NCBI GenBank assembly: GCA_963740605.1
Contig: CAVUFC010000018.1
Coordinates: 124,001 to 188,000 of the forward strand
Reading direction: 5' to 3'
From: DASSUW01 sp963740605
Lineage (GTDB): Bacteria; Actinomycetota; Thermoleophilia; Solirubrobacterales; Solirubrobacteraceae
DNA: 64,000 nucleotides
Every line of letters starts with the position of its first letter. Positions within the stretch are counted from its first letter, which is position 1. The position numbers and the translations under genes were made by a program. Shown here piece by piece: positions 25,725 through 34,058 of the stretch. The notes below the pieces were generated by a model. That model was not told the origin of the DNA. It worked only from the letters and a program-made list of their open reading frames with translations, and made no database searches.

Positions 25725-26217
25725 CAGACGGTCGCCGGCGTGCGCGGCTCGACGCGCGGGAAGTCGACCTCGACCGCTTGATGGCGACGTGGCCGACCAC
25801 GTCGCTGAGCTCGGCGTCGTTCAGGCTCGCGGCACGTGCGGCCGCGACGTCGTCGTCGCCGATCCCGCCCTTGCTGGAGAGCACCGCCTCGGCGAACGCC
25901 AGGATCGCCGCGGACTTCGCGTCGCCGGACTCGAACCGGCGGGCGTGCTCGATCTCGTCGGCGCCGAGCTTGAGGGCGTGCTCGCTCAGGTAGCTGTGCA
26001 CCGACAGGCAGTACGTGCAGCCGTTGGCCTCGGCGACGCCGAGCGCGATCCGCTCGCCGTCGGCGGGGTTGATCGATCCCTGGCGGAACGCGCCGAGCAG
26101 GCCGAGCCAGCCCTCGAGCACGGAGGAGCGCGCCATCGTGCGCGGCATGTTGGGCGTGGCGCCGAGCGTGGCCTGCACGGCGTCGAGCAGATCCTTGGTC
26201 CGGCCGGTTAGATACAT
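25724..26217 (-). pseudogene. AhpD-like carboxymuconolactone decarboxylase protein with deletion near the C-terminus
   Basis: From ATG 26217: MYLTGRTKDLLDAVQ and then the redox motif GVAEANGCTYCLSVHSYLSE (CxxC plus His) of alkylhydroperoxidase-like proteins. After DVVGHVAIK the frame is lost near 25779. The expected ending, AVEVDFPRVEPRTPATV, is present in another frame and stops at 25724, where TGA overlaps the MOSC ATG. About ten residues (the NxFTNYFN-like segment) have been deleted. The catalytic CxxC remains, so a truncated product could still fold, but the normal C-terminus is not translated. Confidence 0.8.
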
Positions 26218-26247
26218 ACGTAGTTCGGCCCCCTACGCGACGAGCCG

Positions 26248-26748
26248 CTGGCGATTGAGCTCCACAACACGCTGTACGTCGCGGGCGGCGAGGCGGTCGA
26301 CGGCCTCGACGACGCCGCCGCTTGGCTGGACGGGCTCGCCGCGCGGCTTCCGGACCTCCGCGGTGCCCCGCCGACGGCGGCCGAGCTCGCCGCGCTGCGC
26401 GATCCGGTGCGGGCGGCGCTGCACGCCGCCGTGGACGGCACGCCCTTCGAGCCGGAGGCGCTCAATCGCGCGGCCGCGCGCGCCCCGCGCTCACCTGCTG
26501 TCGCGGCGGACGGGCAGGCGACCGTCGACTATCACGGCGCGAGCCGCGCCGACGTGGTCATCGCCGCCCTGGCGGCCGACGCGATCGAGCTGCTGACCGG
26601 GCCGCACCGCGATGACCTTCGCGCCTGCCAGGCGCCGGGCTGCGTGCTGATGTTCCTCAAGCGCCACCCGCGGCGCGAGTGGTGCTCGAACGCCTGCGGC
26701 AACCGCGCGCGCCAGGCACGCCACTACCGGCGAAGCCGAGGTGAATAA
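26248..26748 (+). CDS. CGNR zinc-finger (ABATE-domain) regulator, start codon missing or non-standard
   Basis: The C-terminus has the full CGNR finger: RACQAPGCVLMFLKRHPRRE, then WCSNACGNRARQARHYRR. The upstream ABATE-like region (PLAIELHNTLYVAGGEAVDG, AAWLDGLAARLP) is open back to a TAG at 26221. No ATG, GTG or TTG occurs in frame before GTG 26407, which would delete half the domain. I give CTG 26248 as a nominal start. The divergent AhpD start is only 31 bases away, so the normal start and promoter may have been deleted. These proteins are usually DNA-binding regulators. Confidence 0.6.
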   Translation: MAIELHNTLYVAGGEAVDGLDDAAAWLDGLAARLPDLRGAPPTAAELAALRDPVRAALHAAVDGTPFEPEALNRAAARAPRSPAVAADGQATVDYHGASRADVVIAALAADAIELLTGPHRDDLRACQAPGCVLMFLKRHPRREWCSNACGNRARQARHYRRSRGE

Positions 26749-26807
26749 GTGCTGACATCGGCGGTTGCGCGTTGAAGCGCGGGTGACCGCCCGCCATCAT
26801 CGCTTCG

Positions 26808-27509
26808 ATGCCCGAGGCCCACACGCGCGGCGACATCCTCGTGGTCGACGACGAGCCGACGATCGGCGAGGTGGTGTCGCGCTACCTGGAGCGCGCCGGC
26901 TACGCGACGCGGGTCGCCGCCGACGGGGACAGCGCGCTCGAGCTGCACAGCGAGCGCGCCGCCGACCTGATCGTGCTCGACCTGATGCTGCCCGGCGTGG
27001 ATGGGCTCGACGTGATGCGGCGGATCCGCAAGGATCGGACGCGGCGACCCGCGTTCATCCTGCTCACGGCCAAGGGCGAGGAGTCCGACCGCATCGTCGG
27101 GCTGAGCCTGGGCGCTGACGACTACGTGGTGAAGCCGTTCTCGCCCGCCGAGCTCGTCGCGCGCGTGGATGCGGTGCTGCGCCGCGTCGACCCCGAGCCC
27201 GAGTTCGAGCCCCCGCTCGAGTTCGGCGGCCTGCGCATCGAGCCGGCAGCACGGCGCGTGCTGATGGACGGCGAGGAGTGCGCGCTGACCGTTCGCGAGT
27301 ACGAGTTGCTGCTGTTCCTCGCCCGCCACCCTGGACAGGCGTTCAGCCGCCACGCGCTGATGGATCGTGTCTGGGGCTACTCCTTCTACACCGACACCTC
27401 CACCGTCACGGTGCACATCCGGCGGCTGCGTTCGAAGGTCGAGCGCGACGCGGCGCACCCGCGGCACATCGAGACCGTGTTCGGGGTCGGCTACCGCTTC
27501 GCGCCGTGA
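26808..27509 (+). CDS. OmpR/PhoB-family response regulator
   Basis: 233 residues from ATG 26808. The receiver domain (about 8-122) has DILVVDDEPTIGEVV, the phospho-acceptor Asp in LIVLDLMLPGVDG, Thr in LLTAKGEE and Lys in DDYVVKPFSP. The winged helix (about 135-232) has CALTVREYELLLFLARHPG, RHALMDRVWGYSFYTDTSTV and HIETVFGVGYRF. It overlaps the next gene's GTG by 4 bases and forms a two-component pair with it. Confidence 0.93.
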   Translation: MPEAHTRGDILVVDDEPTIGEVVSRYLERAGYATRVAADGDSALELHSERAADLIVLDLMLPGVDGLDVMRRIRKDRTRRPAFILLTAKGEESDRIVGLSLGADDYVVKPFSPAELVARVDAVLRRVDPEPEFEPPLEFGGLRIEPAARRVLMDGEECALTVREYELLLFLARHPGQAFSRHALMDRVWGYSFYTDTSTVTVHIRRLRSKVERDAAHPRHIETVFGVGYRFAP

Positions 27510-28654
27510 GGATCGGGCTGATCTTCGCGGTGGCCGGCGCGGCGGTCGCCGCCGCGCTCGCCGGCGCGGTCTATGACTCCCACGCGGCCTGGCTGACGTT
27601 CGCGCTGCTCGCCCCGCTCGGCCTGGTCACGGTGCTGGCCAGCGGCGTGGTGCTGAACCGCCGGACCGGGCTGCGACGGCAGGCCGTGCTGATGAGCGCG
27701 ATCGCCGCGGCGCAGCTGATCGTCACGGTCGCGCTGTTCGTCGCGCTGATGTTCGTGTCCTCGCACGACGCGTTCTTCACGCTGATGGCCGGCGCGTACT
27801 GCGCCGCGCTGGCGCTGTGGGCGGGCTGGGTCCTGTCGCAGCGCGTGCGCGGCGACGTGCAGGCGATCGGCGCGAGCCTCGAGGCCGTCGGCGAGGGCCG
27901 CCGTGACGTCGTGCTGGCGGTCGACGGTGAGGACGAGGTCGCGCGGCTGGCGGGCCGCGTGGAGGCGATGGCGGACCGCCTGGCGCGCACCGAGGCGGCA
28001 CGCAATGACCTCGTCGCCGCGATCTCGCACGACCTGCGGACGCCGATCACGTCGCTCAAGCTGCTGGTCGAGGCGCTCGACGACGACATCGTCGACGACG
28101 CCGACCGCAAGGCCTACCTCGCCAAGCTGCGCACGCACGTCGGCGCACTGGCGGCGCTGATCGACGACCTGTTCGAGCTGTCGCGCCTGCAGGCCGGGGA
28201 GCTGCGGTGGACGCTCGAGCAGGTGCGGCTCGACGAGCTCGTGGAGGAGACCGTCGAGGCGATGCGCCACGACGGCGTCGCACGGCTGGTCGTCGACGTG
28301 CCCGGCGACCTGTCGCCGGCCCGTGGCGCGCCGGAGCAGATCCAGCGCGTGCTGTTCAACCTGATCCAGAACGCGATCCGCCACACGCCGGCCGATGGGA
28401 GCGTCACCGTCCGGGCGTCCGGTGCCGTCGAGGGCGTGCAGGTCGAGGTGGCGGACACCGGCAGCGGCATCGCCGACGCCGACCGTGACCGCGTCTTCGA
28501 AGCCTTCTTCCAGAGCGGCGCGGCGCGCTCGAACGGGAGCGCAGGGCTCGGCCTGGCGATCTCGCGCGCGATCGTCGAAGCCCACGGCGGCCGCATCTGG
28601 CTCGAGCCGTCGCCCGAGGGCACGTCGGTGCGCTTCACGCTTCCCGCCGGCTGA
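27506..28654 (+). CDS. Membrane sensor histidine kinase (HAMP-HisKA-HATPase)
   Basis: 382 residues from GTG 27506. Four hydrophobic spans (about 1-110) form a membrane sensor with little outside loop. A HAMP-like linker follows (RVRGDVQAIGASLEAVGEG). The H-box is LVAAISHDLRTPITSLKLLV, the N-box LFNLIQNAIRHTPADG, then VADTGSGIADADRDRVF (G1) and GSAGLGLAISRAIVEAHGG (G2). It phosphorylates the overlapping OmpR-type regulator. The signal is unknown; the sensor could read membrane state. Confidence 0.92.
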   Translation: MRIGLIFAVAGAAVAAALAGAVYDSHAAWLTFALLAPLGLVTVLASGVVLNRRTGLRRQAVLMSAIAAAQLIVTVALFVALMFVSSHDAFFTLMAGAYCAALALWAGWVLSQRVRGDVQAIGASLEAVGEGRRDVVLAVDGEDEVARLAGRVEAMADRLARTEAARNDLVAAISHDLRTPITSLKLLVEALDDDIVDDADRKAYLAKLRTHVGALAALIDDLFELSRLQAGELRWTLEQVRLDELVEETVEAMRHDGVARLVVDVPGDLSPARGAPEQIQRVLFNLIQNAIRHTPADGSVTVRASGAVEGVQVEVADTGSGIADADRDRVFEAFFQSGAARSNGSAGLGLAISRAIVEAHGGRIWLEPSPEGTSVRFTLPAG

Positions 28655-28657
28655 AGC

Positions 28658-29920
28658 TCACCAGATCGTGTCGAACACGAACTCGTAGGCGAGCGCCTGG
28701 ACCGCGAGCAGGGCCAGCACCGGGCGCAGCCGCAGTGCCGGGCCGGCGGCGGCGGCGAGGCAGACGAACGGCGCGAAGAACAGCCAGATCCGCTCCGTCT
28801 CCGCCTTCGTGAACCCCATGAGCGCCGCGAAGGCGAGCACCGCGAAGATCGCGATCGCGGCGGTCCGCCGCTCGGCGAGCGAGCGCAGCGCGTACCAGAG
28901 GATCGGCAGGCCGAGGACGAGCAGGAACGCGGACGGCGAGCCGAGCACCCAGTACGAGTACGGCCGCAGCGACGCGATGCCCGCGCGGTAGACGTCCTCG
29001 GTCGCGCGCAGCGTCCCGATCGGGTCGTAGCCGCTGAGCCCGTACAGCGCTGCGTAGAAGGCGAGCAGGGCGACGGCGCACAGCGCCGACAGCCAGAGCG
29101 CGGCACGGAAGCCCTCACGCCGCCAGGCGACGATCGCCGCCCAGGCGCCGACCGCCAGCAGCGACCACGAGAACAGCGACGCCACGGCGAGCATCGCGGC
29201 GCCCAGCGGCCGCCACGAGCGCGCGGTGAGCGGCCACGCCGCGAGCAGCCCGAGCGTCAAATAGACGGCGTCGGCCGACGTCGCGCCGAAGATCAGCGCT
29301 CCGGGCGCGAACGCGAGCAGCAGGGTGGCGACGCGCGCGCGCGGTTCGTCGAGCAGCCGGCGGCCGACCGGATACGCGAGCGGCACGCTCAGCGCGCCGA
29401 CGCCGATGCACAGCGCGGCCATCCCGCCGGGGGAGGAGATCCCGAGCGCGTACAGCGCGAGCAGCATGCCGGGCGGATGACCCGCGGCGTGAACGGGCAG
29501 CGCCGGGACCGTCTCGGCGAAGCGGTCGAGGAAGAAGTGCGGCCCCCAGTGCAGCGCGCCGAGCGCGGGCAGGTACTCGTTCGGCGCCTCGTACGAGCGT
29601 GCCGGGTCGAACACCTTCCACCACGCCGCGATGCCCGCGCCGCCGCGCCCGCCGCCGCCTGCGGCCAGCGCCAGCCGCAGCACCAGCGTCAGCGCGAACG
29701 TGCCCGCGGCGAACGCCGGCGGGCGGACCGTGAGCAGCCGTGGCGCCCATGCCACCGCGGCCGCGAAGCAGAGCACGGACGCAATCAGCAGCGGGTCGGC
29801 GTGCAGGTCGATCTTGCCGACGAACGGCGGATGCCGCACGCCCAGCGGCGTCCGCGTGATGCGGCCGACCACGACCGGCACGGTGAGCCCGGCGAGCACC
29901 AGCCACGGCAGCGCGTTCAT
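28658..29920 (-). CDS. Multi-pass membrane protein, GT-C-like
   Basis: 420 residues from ATG 29920 (MNALPWLVLAGL), with about 11-12 TM helices. An outer loop with AAWWKVFDPARSYEAPNEYL and a later HAAGHPPGMLLALYALG resemble membrane glycosyltransferases that use lipid-linked sugars, but a clear DxD or DE motif is not visible. I therefore leave the substrate open. The stop lies 3 bases after the histidine kinase stop on the other strand. It is divergent from the lipoprotein at 29958, with 37 bases between starts. Confidence 0.62.
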   Translation of the reverse strand: MNALPWLVLAGLTVPVVVGRITRTPLGVRHPPFVGKIDLHADPLLIASVLCFAAAVAWAPRLLTVRPPAFAAGTFALTLVLRLALAAGGGGRGGAGIAAWWKVFDPARSYEAPNEYLPALGALHWGPHFFLDRFAETVPALPVHAAGHPPGMLLALYALGISSPGGMAALCIGVGALSVPLAYPVGRRLLDEPRARVATLLLAFAPGALIFGATSADAVYLTLGLLAAWPLTARSWRPLGAAMLAVASLFSWSLLAVGAWAAIVAWRREGFRAALWLSALCAVALLAFYAALYGLSGYDPIGTLRATEDVYRAGIASLRPYSYWVLGSPSAFLLVLGLPILWYALRSLAERRTAAIAIFAVLAFAALMGFTKAETERIWLFFAPFVCLAAAAGPALRLRPVLALLAVQALAYEFVFDTIW

Positions 29921-29957
29921 CACCTGTTTCTCGCTGGGCCGTCGCTTCCATGCCACC

Positions 29958-30584
29958 CTGCGGCGCATCGTCCTAGCGCGCGCCATCGCCCTGCTCGTGA
30001 TCGTCGCGGGCCTTGCCGCCTGCGGCTCGGTGAGCGAGTTCCCGCCGGCCGCAGAGCCTGCCGACTCGCCGCCGCTCACGCACACACCGGCCGGGCGGAC
30101 CGTCCCGCTCGGCACCACGCCAGAGGGCGCGGGCGTCGTCGCGACGGTCGACGGCGGGCGGGCGACCGCCGTCCTGCATCCGCGCGAGCGTGTCCTCGCG
30201 GTGGGTGACGAGCGCGCCGCGGCGGGCGTCGGCCCGACCCGTGTCGTCGCGGGCCGCGGCGGGCTGATCTACGTACTCGACACGGCCGGCGACGGGCTGC
30301 TCGTGTACGAGTTGCGGCCGCACCTGCACCTCACGCGCCGCCTGCCGATCCTCGGCAGTCCGTACGGGATCGCGTCCGACCCCGTCAACCAGCGCCTGTG
30401 GGTCACCACGACGAAGACCAACCGGCTCGTCGAGCTGGCCGACGGCGCGCGGCCGCACCGCCTGCGCAGCTTCCCGGCCGTGCGCCAGCCCGACACCGTG
30501 ACCGTCGACCCGCAGCGCCATCGCGTCTACGTCACCGGTCACGCGGATCGCGTCCTGCAGATCGTCGACGCACGAGATAGATGA
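29958..30584 (+). CDS. Beta-propeller-like lipoprotein (YncE type), non-ATG start
   Basis: About 208 residues. The natural N-terminus seems to be CTG 29958: it gives a basic LRRIVLARA, a hydrophobic core and a lipobox LAAC at about 22. No ATG, GTG or TTG fits nearby in frame. Blade-like repeats follow: VVAGRGGLIYVLDTAGDGLL, GIASDPVNQRLWVTTTKTNR and TVTVDPQRHRVYVTGHADRV. Only three or four blades are present, fewer than in full YncE-like propellers. It ends within the convergent membrane gene (53-base overlap). Confidence 0.55.
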   Translation: MRRIVLARAIALLVIVAGLAACGSVSEFPPAAEPADSPPLTHTPAGRTVPLGTTPEGAGVVATVDGGRATAVLHPRERVLAVGDERAAAGVGPTRVVAGRGGLIYVLDTAGDGLLVYELRPHLHLTRRLPILGSPYGIASDPVNQRLWVTTTKTNRLVELADGARPHRLRSFPAVRQPDTVTVDPQRHRVYVTGHADRVLQIVDARDR

Positions 30585-30960
30585 CGGCCGACGCCGCGAA
30601 CAGCGCGGCAGTGACGAGCAGCCAGCGAGTCGCGTAGCCGTCGAACGAGCGGCCGCTGACGGCGTGATAGGCGCCTCCGCCGGCGCCGTTGATCGTGCCC
30701 CAGAACACGCCGAGCAGCAGCAGCGACAGCCCGGTCGGGATCCGCACGTAGTTGACGGTCGTGCCGTGCAGCGCGCGCTGCGCCACCCGGTCGGCGCCCG
30801 AGTAGAGCGGGAGGAGCACCAGGTCGTGGAGGATCGCGGCGGCCAGCAGCCAGATCGCGATCCCCATCGACGCCTTCGAGCTCGACACGCTGAACACCTC
30901 GACCAGCGCCCAGGCGCAGACCGGCAGCAGCGCGAGGTGGGTGAGCAGCCGCCAGGTCAT
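30532..30960 (-). CDS. Four-TM membrane protein, last gene of the molybdoenzyme operon
   Basis: 142 residues from ATG 30960, which overlaps the stop of the molybdoenzyme gene. Four hydrophobic helices are visible (about 4-22, 33-53, 80-100, 115-135) with a loop RALHGTTVNYVRIPTGLSLL. I recognise no family. Co-translation with the cytochrome b/molybdopterin protein suggests an accessory membrane subunit, which is inference. Its 3' end overlaps the convergent lipoprotein gene. Confidence 0.6.
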   Translation of the reverse strand: MTWRLLTHLALLPVCAWALVEVFSVSSSKASMGIAIWLLAAAILHDLVLLPLYSGADRVAQRALHGTTVNYVRIPTGLSLLLLGVFWGTINGAGGGAYHAVSGRSFDGYATRWLLVTAALFAASAVIYLVRRRSAGRDPRDR

Positions 30961-32135
30961 GCCGCGAACTCGATCGACGCGACCCACTTGGTGTTGTGCA
31001 CGCCGGGGAGCGCGGGGACGATGATCCGGGCCGGATAGCCGTGGTCCATCGGCAGTTCGCCGCCGTTGACCTTCAGCGCGAGCAACGCATCCGGATCGGC
31101 GATCGCATCACCGCTCAGCGACGCCTTCGACAGCACGCCCGCGGGCTGCAGCGAGCGCACGAACGCCGTCTGCGCGTGGGGCACCCCGGCCAGCGCTGCG
31201 AGCTCGGACAGGCGCACGCCGGTCCACGTCTGTGTGGTCGTCCAGCCCTCGACGCAGGCGATCGGGAGCCGCGCGGTGTGCTGCGGGAGCGCGAGCAGCT
31301 GGTCGCGGGTCAGCGAGACCGCGTCGGCGCCGCCGCTGAGCGCAAGCCGGTACGACGGACCCACCATCTCCGTCGTCACCTTCGCGCGCACGGCCGTCTT
31401 GTTGACCGGGAAGCTCTCCCGCCTCGGTGCGAAGAAGGCCAGTCGCCGCACTGGCCCGCCGATCGACTCGCCGGCGTTGGCGACGAGCAGCAGGAGCGAC
31501 GCGCCGCCCGCAAACGCGAGCAGCCCGCGCCGCGACATCGTCGGCGGGGCGGGATCCGGCGCCACCAGGTCGCTCACCGTGGGCGCCCGCCCCCGGTACA
31601 CGCGCCAGACAATCGGCATCTTGACCGCCACGTGCAGCGCCAGCGAGGCGGTGAACACGACCGCGCCGTAGTAGTGAGCGACGACGAAGTTGAAGTGGAA
31701 GGCGTACCAGTACTGAGCGTTCACGATCCCGGTTGCGAACTGGAAGATCGCACTCGCGACGAGCAGCCCGATCGCCAGCCGCTCGATGCCCTCCATCGGC
31801 GAGCTGACCGGCGGCCACGCGAACAGCCGCGGGATGACCGACCACAGCTTCGCCAGCAGAAACGGCAGGGCGACGAAGCCGACGTTCACGTGCAGGCTCT
31901 GGTTGGCCGCGTACAGCCACGCCGGGTGCGTCGGCCAGCCGAACGTCAGCGGGACGTCGCGCGCGACCGGGACGATCGCGTTCCCGCGCAGGTCTGGCTC
32001 GTAGGCGATGTGCGAGAGGAACCCGGTCGCGGCCACGATCGCGAGCAGCACGAGCAGGATCGAGCCGAGCACCGCGGTCAGCCACGGCCCGCGCAGCGGC
32101 GAGCGGAAGAACGTCGGTGCGAACGGTCCCTTCAT
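30957..32135 (-). CDS. Cytochrome b561-like domain fused to a sulfite-oxidase-type molybdopterin domain
   Basis: 392 residues from ATG 32135. Part 1 (about 1-195) has about four TM helices with histidines placed for b-type heme (SLHVNVGF, FVVAHYYGA, LALHVAVKM). A linker ends in a Tat-like TMSRRGLLAFAGGASLLLLV (about 205-225). Part 2 (about 240-392) is the oxidoreductase molybdopterin-binding domain, with the cofactor-binding Cys in ARLPIACVEGWTTTQTW and a GYPARIIVPALPGVHNTKWV ending. It resembles MsrP and MsrQ joined in one chain. The Mo domain should face outward and receive electrons through the heme domain. It lacks the C-terminal dimer domain of sulfite oxidases. Confidence 0.82.
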   Translation of the reverse strand: MKGPFAPTFFRSPLRGPWLTAVLGSILLVLLAIVAATGFLSHIAYEPDLRGNAIVPVARDVPLTFGWPTHPAWLYAANQSLHVNVGFVALPFLLAKLWSVIPRLFAWPPVSSPMEGIERLAIGLLVASAIFQFATGIVNAQYWYAFHFNFVVAHYYGAVVFTASLALHVAVKMPIVWRVYRGRAPTVSDLVAPDPAPPTMSRRGLLAFAGGASLLLLVANAGESIGGPVRRLAFFAPRRESFPVNKTAVRAKVTTEMVGPSYRLALSGGADAVSLTRDQLLALPQHTARLPIACVEGWTTTQTWTGVRLSELAALAGVPHAQTAFVRSLQPAGVLSKASLSGDAIADPDALLALKVNGGELPMDHGYPARIIVPALPGVHNTKWVASIEFAA

Positions 32136-32803
32136 GGTCTCCGCAGCACGGCGAGCCAGCGCCCGCCGGCGCAGACCACCTCGACGAGCGGCAGTCGGGC
32201 GCGCGCCGCGAGCGGTTCGATGCCGTCGACGCCGACGCGCGCCCACCGGAACCACTCGCTCACCTCGCCGCCGGCCTCGATCCGGATGCGCGTGAGTACG
32301 GTCGGCGTGCCGGGCGGGTCGAGCTCGACCAGCGCGGCGCCGCCCGGCGCGAGCAGCTCGCATGCGCGCCGGAGCAGCGCGACGGGCGCGCCGCCGATGC
32401 CGACGTTGCCGTCCAGCAGCAGCGCCGTTCGCCAGCGGCCGCTGCGCGGGACGTTGCCGAACACGTCGCCCGGGATCGCGGTCGCGCCGCGGCGGCGCGC
32501 GAGGCGGATCGCGACGGGGGAGAGGTCGACGCCGAGCGCGTCCTTGCCACTCGCCTTCAAGGCGGCGAGGTGACGTCCTGGCCCGCAGCCGAGGTCGAGG
32601 ACCGGCGCGGTGGCGAGTGCAAGCAGCTCCGCGTCGGAGGCATCGGCGACGCCGACCCAGCGGTCGAGCGGCAGCGGCTGCAGCGTGCCGTCGGCTGAGC
32701 GCACGCGGGCGAGGGGCGGCACCCCACCGTCGAGCACGTGCCGCGCGGCGGTCGCCAGCAGGCGCCCGTAGAGAACGTCCGCTGCGACGGCGAGTGCGGT
32801 CAT
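32132..32803 (-). CDS. Class I SAM-dependent methyltransferase
   Basis: 223 residues from ATG 32803. SAM motif I is APVLDLGCGPGRHLAALKAS (about 67-86), motif II is ALGVDLSPVAIRLAR, and LLAPGGAALVELDPPG is the motif III region. It overlaps both neighbours by 4 bases and so belongs to the operon 34052 to 30532. The substrate is unknown. Since its partners are a glycosyltransferase and a sugar-nucleotide-like transferase, a glycolipid or prenyl-sugar is possible. Confidence 0.82.
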   Translation of the reverse strand: MTALAVAADVLYGRLLATAARHVLDGGVPPLARVRSADGTLQPLPLDRWVGVADASDAELLALATAPVLDLGCGPGRHLAALKASGKDALGVDLSPVAIRLARRRGATAIPGDVFGNVPRSGRWRTALLLDGNVGIGGAPVALLRRACELLAPGGAALVELDPPGTPTVLTRIRIEAGGEVSEWFRWARVGVDGIEPLAARARLPLVEVVCAGGRWLAVLRRP

Positions 32804-33417
32804 GGCGCGACGAGCTCCAGCGTGCGGGCGAAGCGCGTGAGCGGCGCCGCGGCGGCGACCCGGCGGGCGTCCGCGATCGTGTCGACGTCGACGAGCGCGG
32901 GCAGCTCGACGGTGTCGAGCGCGAGCTCCGCGAGGCGCGTGCGCTGCACGGCCGCGGTGCTCGGAGCGCTCATCGGCACGTCGCGGAACACGGCCGCGTC
33001 GGGCCGGCGCAGCCCGATCGCCCAGTAGCCGCCGTCGAGCGCGGGGGCGAGCGCGGCGTCCGCATCGTCGAGCGCGCTCAGGCCGTCGTCGAGCAGCGCA
33101 GGCGTCACCTGTGGCGTGTCCATGCCGATCAAGAAGGCGGGGCCGCCGACGTCGGCGAACGCCGCGGCCAGCCGCGCTGCCAGGCCGTCGCCCCGCTGCG
33201 GCAGCACCTCGAATCCACGTGGGATCCATGGGCCGGGCGCACCGTCGAGCACGAGCACGCGCCGCCCCGCGCGGCGGGACCGCATCACGGCCGCCAGCGT
33301 GTCGGAGAGGGCGGCGGCGGCGAGCGCGGCGGCGCCGGCGGGTGAGCACGGCGGCGTCAGCCGCGTCTTGACGCGGCCGGGCACCGGCTCCTTGGCGATC
33401 ACGACCAGTGCCGTCAC
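32800..33417 (-). CDS. DUF2064/TIGR04282-family glycosyltransferase-like protein
   Basis: 205 residues from GTG 33417. It opens with TALVVIAKEPVPGRVKTRLT, the nucleotide-binding signature of the family. FLIGMDTPQVTPALLDDGLS (a DxD-like metal site) and ALDGGYWAIGLRRPDAAVF follow. The family (named for arsenosugar biosynthesis in some genomes) is a GT-A fold related to nucleotidyltransferases. It should be cytosolic. It stands between a GT2 and a methyltransferase in an overlapping operon. Confidence 0.85.
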   Translation of the reverse strand: MTALVVIAKEPVPGRVKTRLTPPCSPAGAAALAAAALSDTLAAVMRSRRAGRRVLVLDGAPGPWIPRGFEVLPQRGDGLAARLAAAFADVGGPAFLIGMDTPQVTPALLDDGLSALDDADAALAPALDGGYWAIGLRRPDAAVFRDVPMSAPSTAAVQRTRLAELALDTVELPALVDVDTIADARRVAAAAPLTRFARTLELVAP

Positions 33418-34052
33418 CGCAGAACCCCCGCCATGTCGCGGACCGCGCGGGCGGTGCCGCGGACCGTTCCGGTGACCTTCGAGCGGCCGCGTCGCGGGAG
33501 ATGGGCGATCGGCACCTCGGTCACGGTCCAGCCCGCGTCGGCGGCGCGCAGGACCATCTCCAACGGCCAGCCGAAGCGGCGGTCGGCGATCCCGAGCGCG
33601 AGCAGTGCCTCGCGGCGGGCGGCGCGCATCGGCCCGATGTCGGTCAGCCGCGCGCCGCTGCGGCGGCGCAGCTCCAGTGCGAGCACGCGGTTGGCGACGC
33701 GCGCGTGCAGCGGCCCGGCGCCACGCCGTGCGCCGAGCACGAGATCGGCATCGCCCGCCTGCACCGGCCCGGCCACGAGGGGAAGCTGGCGCGGATCCAG
33801 CGACGCGTCGCAGTCCATGAAGCAGACGACCTCCGCTCGCGCCGCGAGCAGTCCGGCGAAGCACGCCGCGCCGAACCCGCGCTGCGGCTCGGCCACGACC
33901 TGCGCGCCGAGATGCCGCGCAAGCTCGCCGGAGCCATCGTGCGACCCGTTGTCGACGACGATCGGCTCGTAGCCGGCGGGCATCCGCGACAGCACCCATG
34001 GCAGTGCTTCGCGCTCGTCGAGGACGGGGAGGACAACGTCGGCCACCTGCAA
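33414..34052 (-). CDS. Family 2 glycosyltransferase
   Basis: 212 residues; the start is TTG 34052 or GTG 34046. The GT-A fold shows DVVLPVLDEREALPWVL, PIVVDNGSHDGSGELA (nucleotide site) and VVCFMDCDASLDPRQLPLV with the metal-binding DxD as DCD. RRFGWPLEMVLRAADAGWTV is the acceptor region. There are no TM helices, unlike dolichyl-phosphate-mannose synthases with a membrane tail. It is the first gene of the five-gene operon and faces the epimerase across a 62-base promoter region. Confidence 0.87.
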   Translation of the reverse strand: MQVADVVLPVLDEREALPWVLSRMPAGYEPIVVDNGSHDGSGELARHLGAQVVAEPQRGFGAACFAGLLAARAEVVCFMDCDASLDPRQLPLVAGPVQAGDADLVLGARRGAGPLHARVANRVLALELRRRSGARLTDIGPMRAARREALLALGIADRRFGWPLEMVLRAADAGWTVTEVPIAHLPRRGRSKVTGTVRGTARAVRDMAGVLR

Positions 34053-34058
34053 ACACCT

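Noticed and set aside
25204..26217. A genuine designed AhpD-MOSC fusion protein
   Set aside because: The middle is a frame-shifted translation of MOSC_N, and both intact domain ends are recoverable in other frames with TGATG overlap between the two genes, so two separate genes were ancestral.
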